5,928 nt of DNA, from positions 1-5,928 of the forward strand of contig WFRC01000211.1 in assembly GCA_015486685.1 (NCBI GenBank), given 5' to 3'. Positions 4,671 to 5,928 of the stretch are shown piece after piece. Each line of letters opens with the position of its first letter. Position 1 is the first letter of the stretch. The notes beneath the pieces were generated by a model, which was not told where the DNA came from, did not search any database, and saw only the letters and a program-made list of their open reading frames with translations. The translations under genes were made by a program, and so were the position numbers. Origin of the DNA: Caldifarciminota bacterium (GTDB taxonomy: Bacteria; Hydrothermota; UBA3072; WFRC01).

Positions 4671-5294
4671 GTGAATAGTGATTATGAAATGATGAAAAGA
4701 TGGATGGATGTTACAGTATCGATAATAATGTATATTATATTTTCGCCCCTTTTTGTCATTATACCTATTTTGATAAAGATTACATCAAAGGGACCGGTTT
4801 TTTATAGGCAACTGAGATTAGGAAAAGATGGGAGACCATTTGTTTTTCTGAAATTCAGGAGTATGTATAATAATTCGGACCATTCAATCCATAAAAAGTA
4901 TATAGAGGATTATATGAATGGCAATGGGAATAATGGAGGAATATATAAGATAAATCATGATAAAAGGATTACGCCTCTGGGGAAAATTTTAAGGAAGGCA
5001 AGCATTGATGAACTTCCTCAACTCTGGAATGTTTTAAGGGGGGATATGTCTATTGTAGGTCCCAGACCTCCCATCTATTATGAATATAATATGAAAAAAG
5101 AGATTCAAAAAAAGAGATTAAAGGTAAAACCGGGAATTACAGGTTTATGGCAGATAAGAGGAAGGTCAAAAGTCCAGTTTTACGATATGATAAAGATGGA
5201 CTTAAGATATATTCGGGCTTCTTCTATAATTTTTGATATACTCATAATGTTTGAAACCGTTCATATAATCTTCTCAGGTAAGGGGGCTTATTGA
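4671..5294 (+). CDS. Undecaprenyl-phosphate sugar-1-phosphate transferase (short monotopic phosphoglycosyl transferase, bacterial sugar transferase family)
   Basis: A 207-residue catalytic-core protein of the PglC/bacterial sugar transferase type. Family reaction: a sugar-1-phosphate moves from a nucleotide sugar to undecaprenyl phosphate on the cytoplasmic face of the inner membrane, the first step of glycan or polysaccharide assembly. An N-terminal hydrophobic helix (about 13-36) carries a Ser-Pro break (S25-P26), as in the re-entrant helix of PglC. Then come KGPVFYRQLRLGKDGRPF (40-57), LKFRSMY (60-66), RITPLGKILRKASIDELPQL (99-118) with the Asp113-Glu114 catalytic dyad, RGDMSIVGPRP (123-133) and KPGITGLWQIRGRS (153-166). 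The ending FSGKGAY is common in the family. It lacks the extra membrane segments of WbaP/WcaJ-type enzymes. GTG start with AGGAGG. It overlaps the next gene by 4 nt, so the two are co-transcribed and probably translationally coupled. The sugar cannot be read from sequence. Confidence 0.94.
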   Translation: MNSDYEMMKRWMDVTVSIIMYIIFSPLFVIIPILIKITSKGPVFYRQLRLGKDGRPFVFLKFRSMYNNSDHSIHKKYIEDYMNGNGNNGGIYKINHDKRITPLGKILRKASIDELPQLWNVLRGDMSIVGPRPPIYYEYNMKKEIQKKRLKVKPGITGLWQIRGRSKVQFYDMIKMDLRYIRASSIIFDILIMFETVHIIFSGKGAY

Positions 5295-5928
5295 AAAAGA
5301 TATATCCGAATGTAGAAATTGGTAAAGGAGCGATGCTATTTGATTTTATTGTGTTGGGTATGCCACCAAGGGAAAAATCCCCTGGCGAATTACCATTAAG
5401 GATTGGTGAAAATGCAACAATAAGGCCCTTTTCTATTATTTATGCCGGAACAGAAATAGGAAATAACTTTCAGACAGGAAAAGGAGCAAGTATAAGGGAA
5501 AATAATAAGATTGGGAATAATGTAGTTGTAGGAACAAACGCTGTGCTTGAACATAAAAATATTATCGGAAACAATGTAAGAATCCATTCATTGTGTTTTC
5601 TGGAATATACAACTATTTACGATAATGTGTTTATGGGGCCCGGGGTTATTTTTACAGATGACCCCCATCCTCCCTGCCCAAAATATGAAGAATGCGTTAA
5701 AGGAGCCACTGTAAAAAAACTTGCAAAAATAGGTGCTGGCAGTATTATTCTGCCTGGAGTAGTAATTGGAGAAAATGCTTTAATAGGTGCCGGGAGTGTT
5801 ATAACAAAAGATGTTCCTGCTAATACTGTGGTTGCCGGAGTTCCAGCAAAGGTAATAAAAAATATTGACGAACTTGAATGTTTTAAGGGATTTTTTAAGA
5901 AACCTTATGATTGGCCACCGTATAATGA
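5291..5928 (+). CDS. Left-handed beta-helix (hexapeptide-repeat) acyltransferase, probably sugar N- or O-acetyltransferase (3' end outside window)
   Basis: The frame is open from TTG 5291 to the window edge (212 codons plus 2 nt, no stop). Start: TTG overlaps the upstream stop as TTGA, with AAGGGGG ending 5 nt before it. Hexapeptide repeats of the (I/V)G-x-x form run through most of the chain: VEIGKG (8-13), RIGENATIRP (37-46), TEIGNNFQTG (54-63), NKIGNNVVVG (72-81), IIGNNVRIHS (91-100), MGPGVI (115-120), then after a loop AKIGAGSIILPGVVIGENAL (145-164), GAGSVITKDVPANTV (166-180) and GVPAKVI (183-189). The loop 123-137 holds HPPCPKYEEC (126-135), a His-Cys-Cys cluster that may be structural or metal-binding. 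The repeat layout resembles WlbB/WbpD and WbbJ-type acetyltransferases, which use acetyl-CoA. With the sugar transferase just upstream it probably modifies a sugar of the same glycan, either the nucleotide-linked amino sugar or a lipid-linked product. Acceptor unknown. Confidence 0.9.
   Translation, partial: MKKIYPNVEIGKGAMLFDFIVLGMPPREKSPGELPLRIGENATIRPFSIIYAGTEIGNNFQTGKGASIRENNKIGNNVVVGTNAVLEHKNIIGNNVRIHSLCFLEYTTIYDNVFMGPGVIFTDDPHPPCPKYEECVKGATVKKLAKIGAGSIILPGVVIGENALIGAGSVITKDVPANTVVAGVPAKVIKNIDELECFKGFFKKPYDWPPYN

Noticed and set aside
5396..5587. Minus-strand frame inside the acyltransferase
   Set aside because: Antisense to the hexapeptide repeats; no independent support.

Overview
The window looks like chromosomal DNA from an AT-rich (about mid-30s % GC by eye), diderm, probably uncultured bacterium. 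The Gram-negative envelope is shown by a BamA-type outer-membrane assembly protein on the minus strand, which runs off the left edge. The lineage is not settled. A bacterial member of the DRG/Obg-like GTPases with a TGS domain, several small dispersed palindromic repeats and a sigma-54-type promoter ahead of a polysaccharide gene would suit a candidate phylum such as WOR-3, TA06 or Omnitrophota, or a deep deltaproteobacterial relative. That placement is inference.

Layout, left to right. (1) 1-1217, minus: bamA 5' part, with all five POTRA domains but no barrel. (2) 1218-1322: a divergent promoter region with one sigma-70-like promoter per strand. (3) 1323-3092, plus: a long-chain acyl-CoA synthetase-like AMP-binding enzyme. 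Its stop codon lies inside an 87-bp inverted-repeat-bounded element (3071-3157). (4) 3204-3277, plus: tRNA-Val(TAC) with its own promoter. (5) 3280-4257, minus: a DRG/TGS GTPase whose stop codon is 2 bp from the tRNA 3' end. (6) 4258-4670: 413 bp without a gene, holding imperfect inverted repeats, tandem repeats, dyads, and a sigma-54-like followed by a sigma-70-like promoter. (7) 4671-5294, plus: a monotopic phosphoglycosyl transferase (undecaprenyl-phosphate sugar-1-phosphate transferase). (8) 5291-5928, plus: a left-handed beta-helix acyltransferase, translationally overlapped with (7) by TTGA and running off the right edge.

Genes 7 and 8 are the start of a surface-polysaccharide or glycan operon: the first puts a sugar phosphate on the lipid carrier and the second probably acetylates a sugar. 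The other genes are unrelated housekeeping units, each with its own promoter.

The most striking non-coding pattern is the promoters. All five recognisable sigma-70-like promoters share TTGAC(A/T), exactly 16 bp, then TAnnnT. In three of the four protein-coding cases the ATG sits where transcription should start, with no Shine-Dalgarno sequence, so these mRNAs look leaderless. The two polysaccharide genes instead have strong Shine-Dalgarno sequences. No complete mobile element, CRISPR array or obviously new enzyme system is visible.
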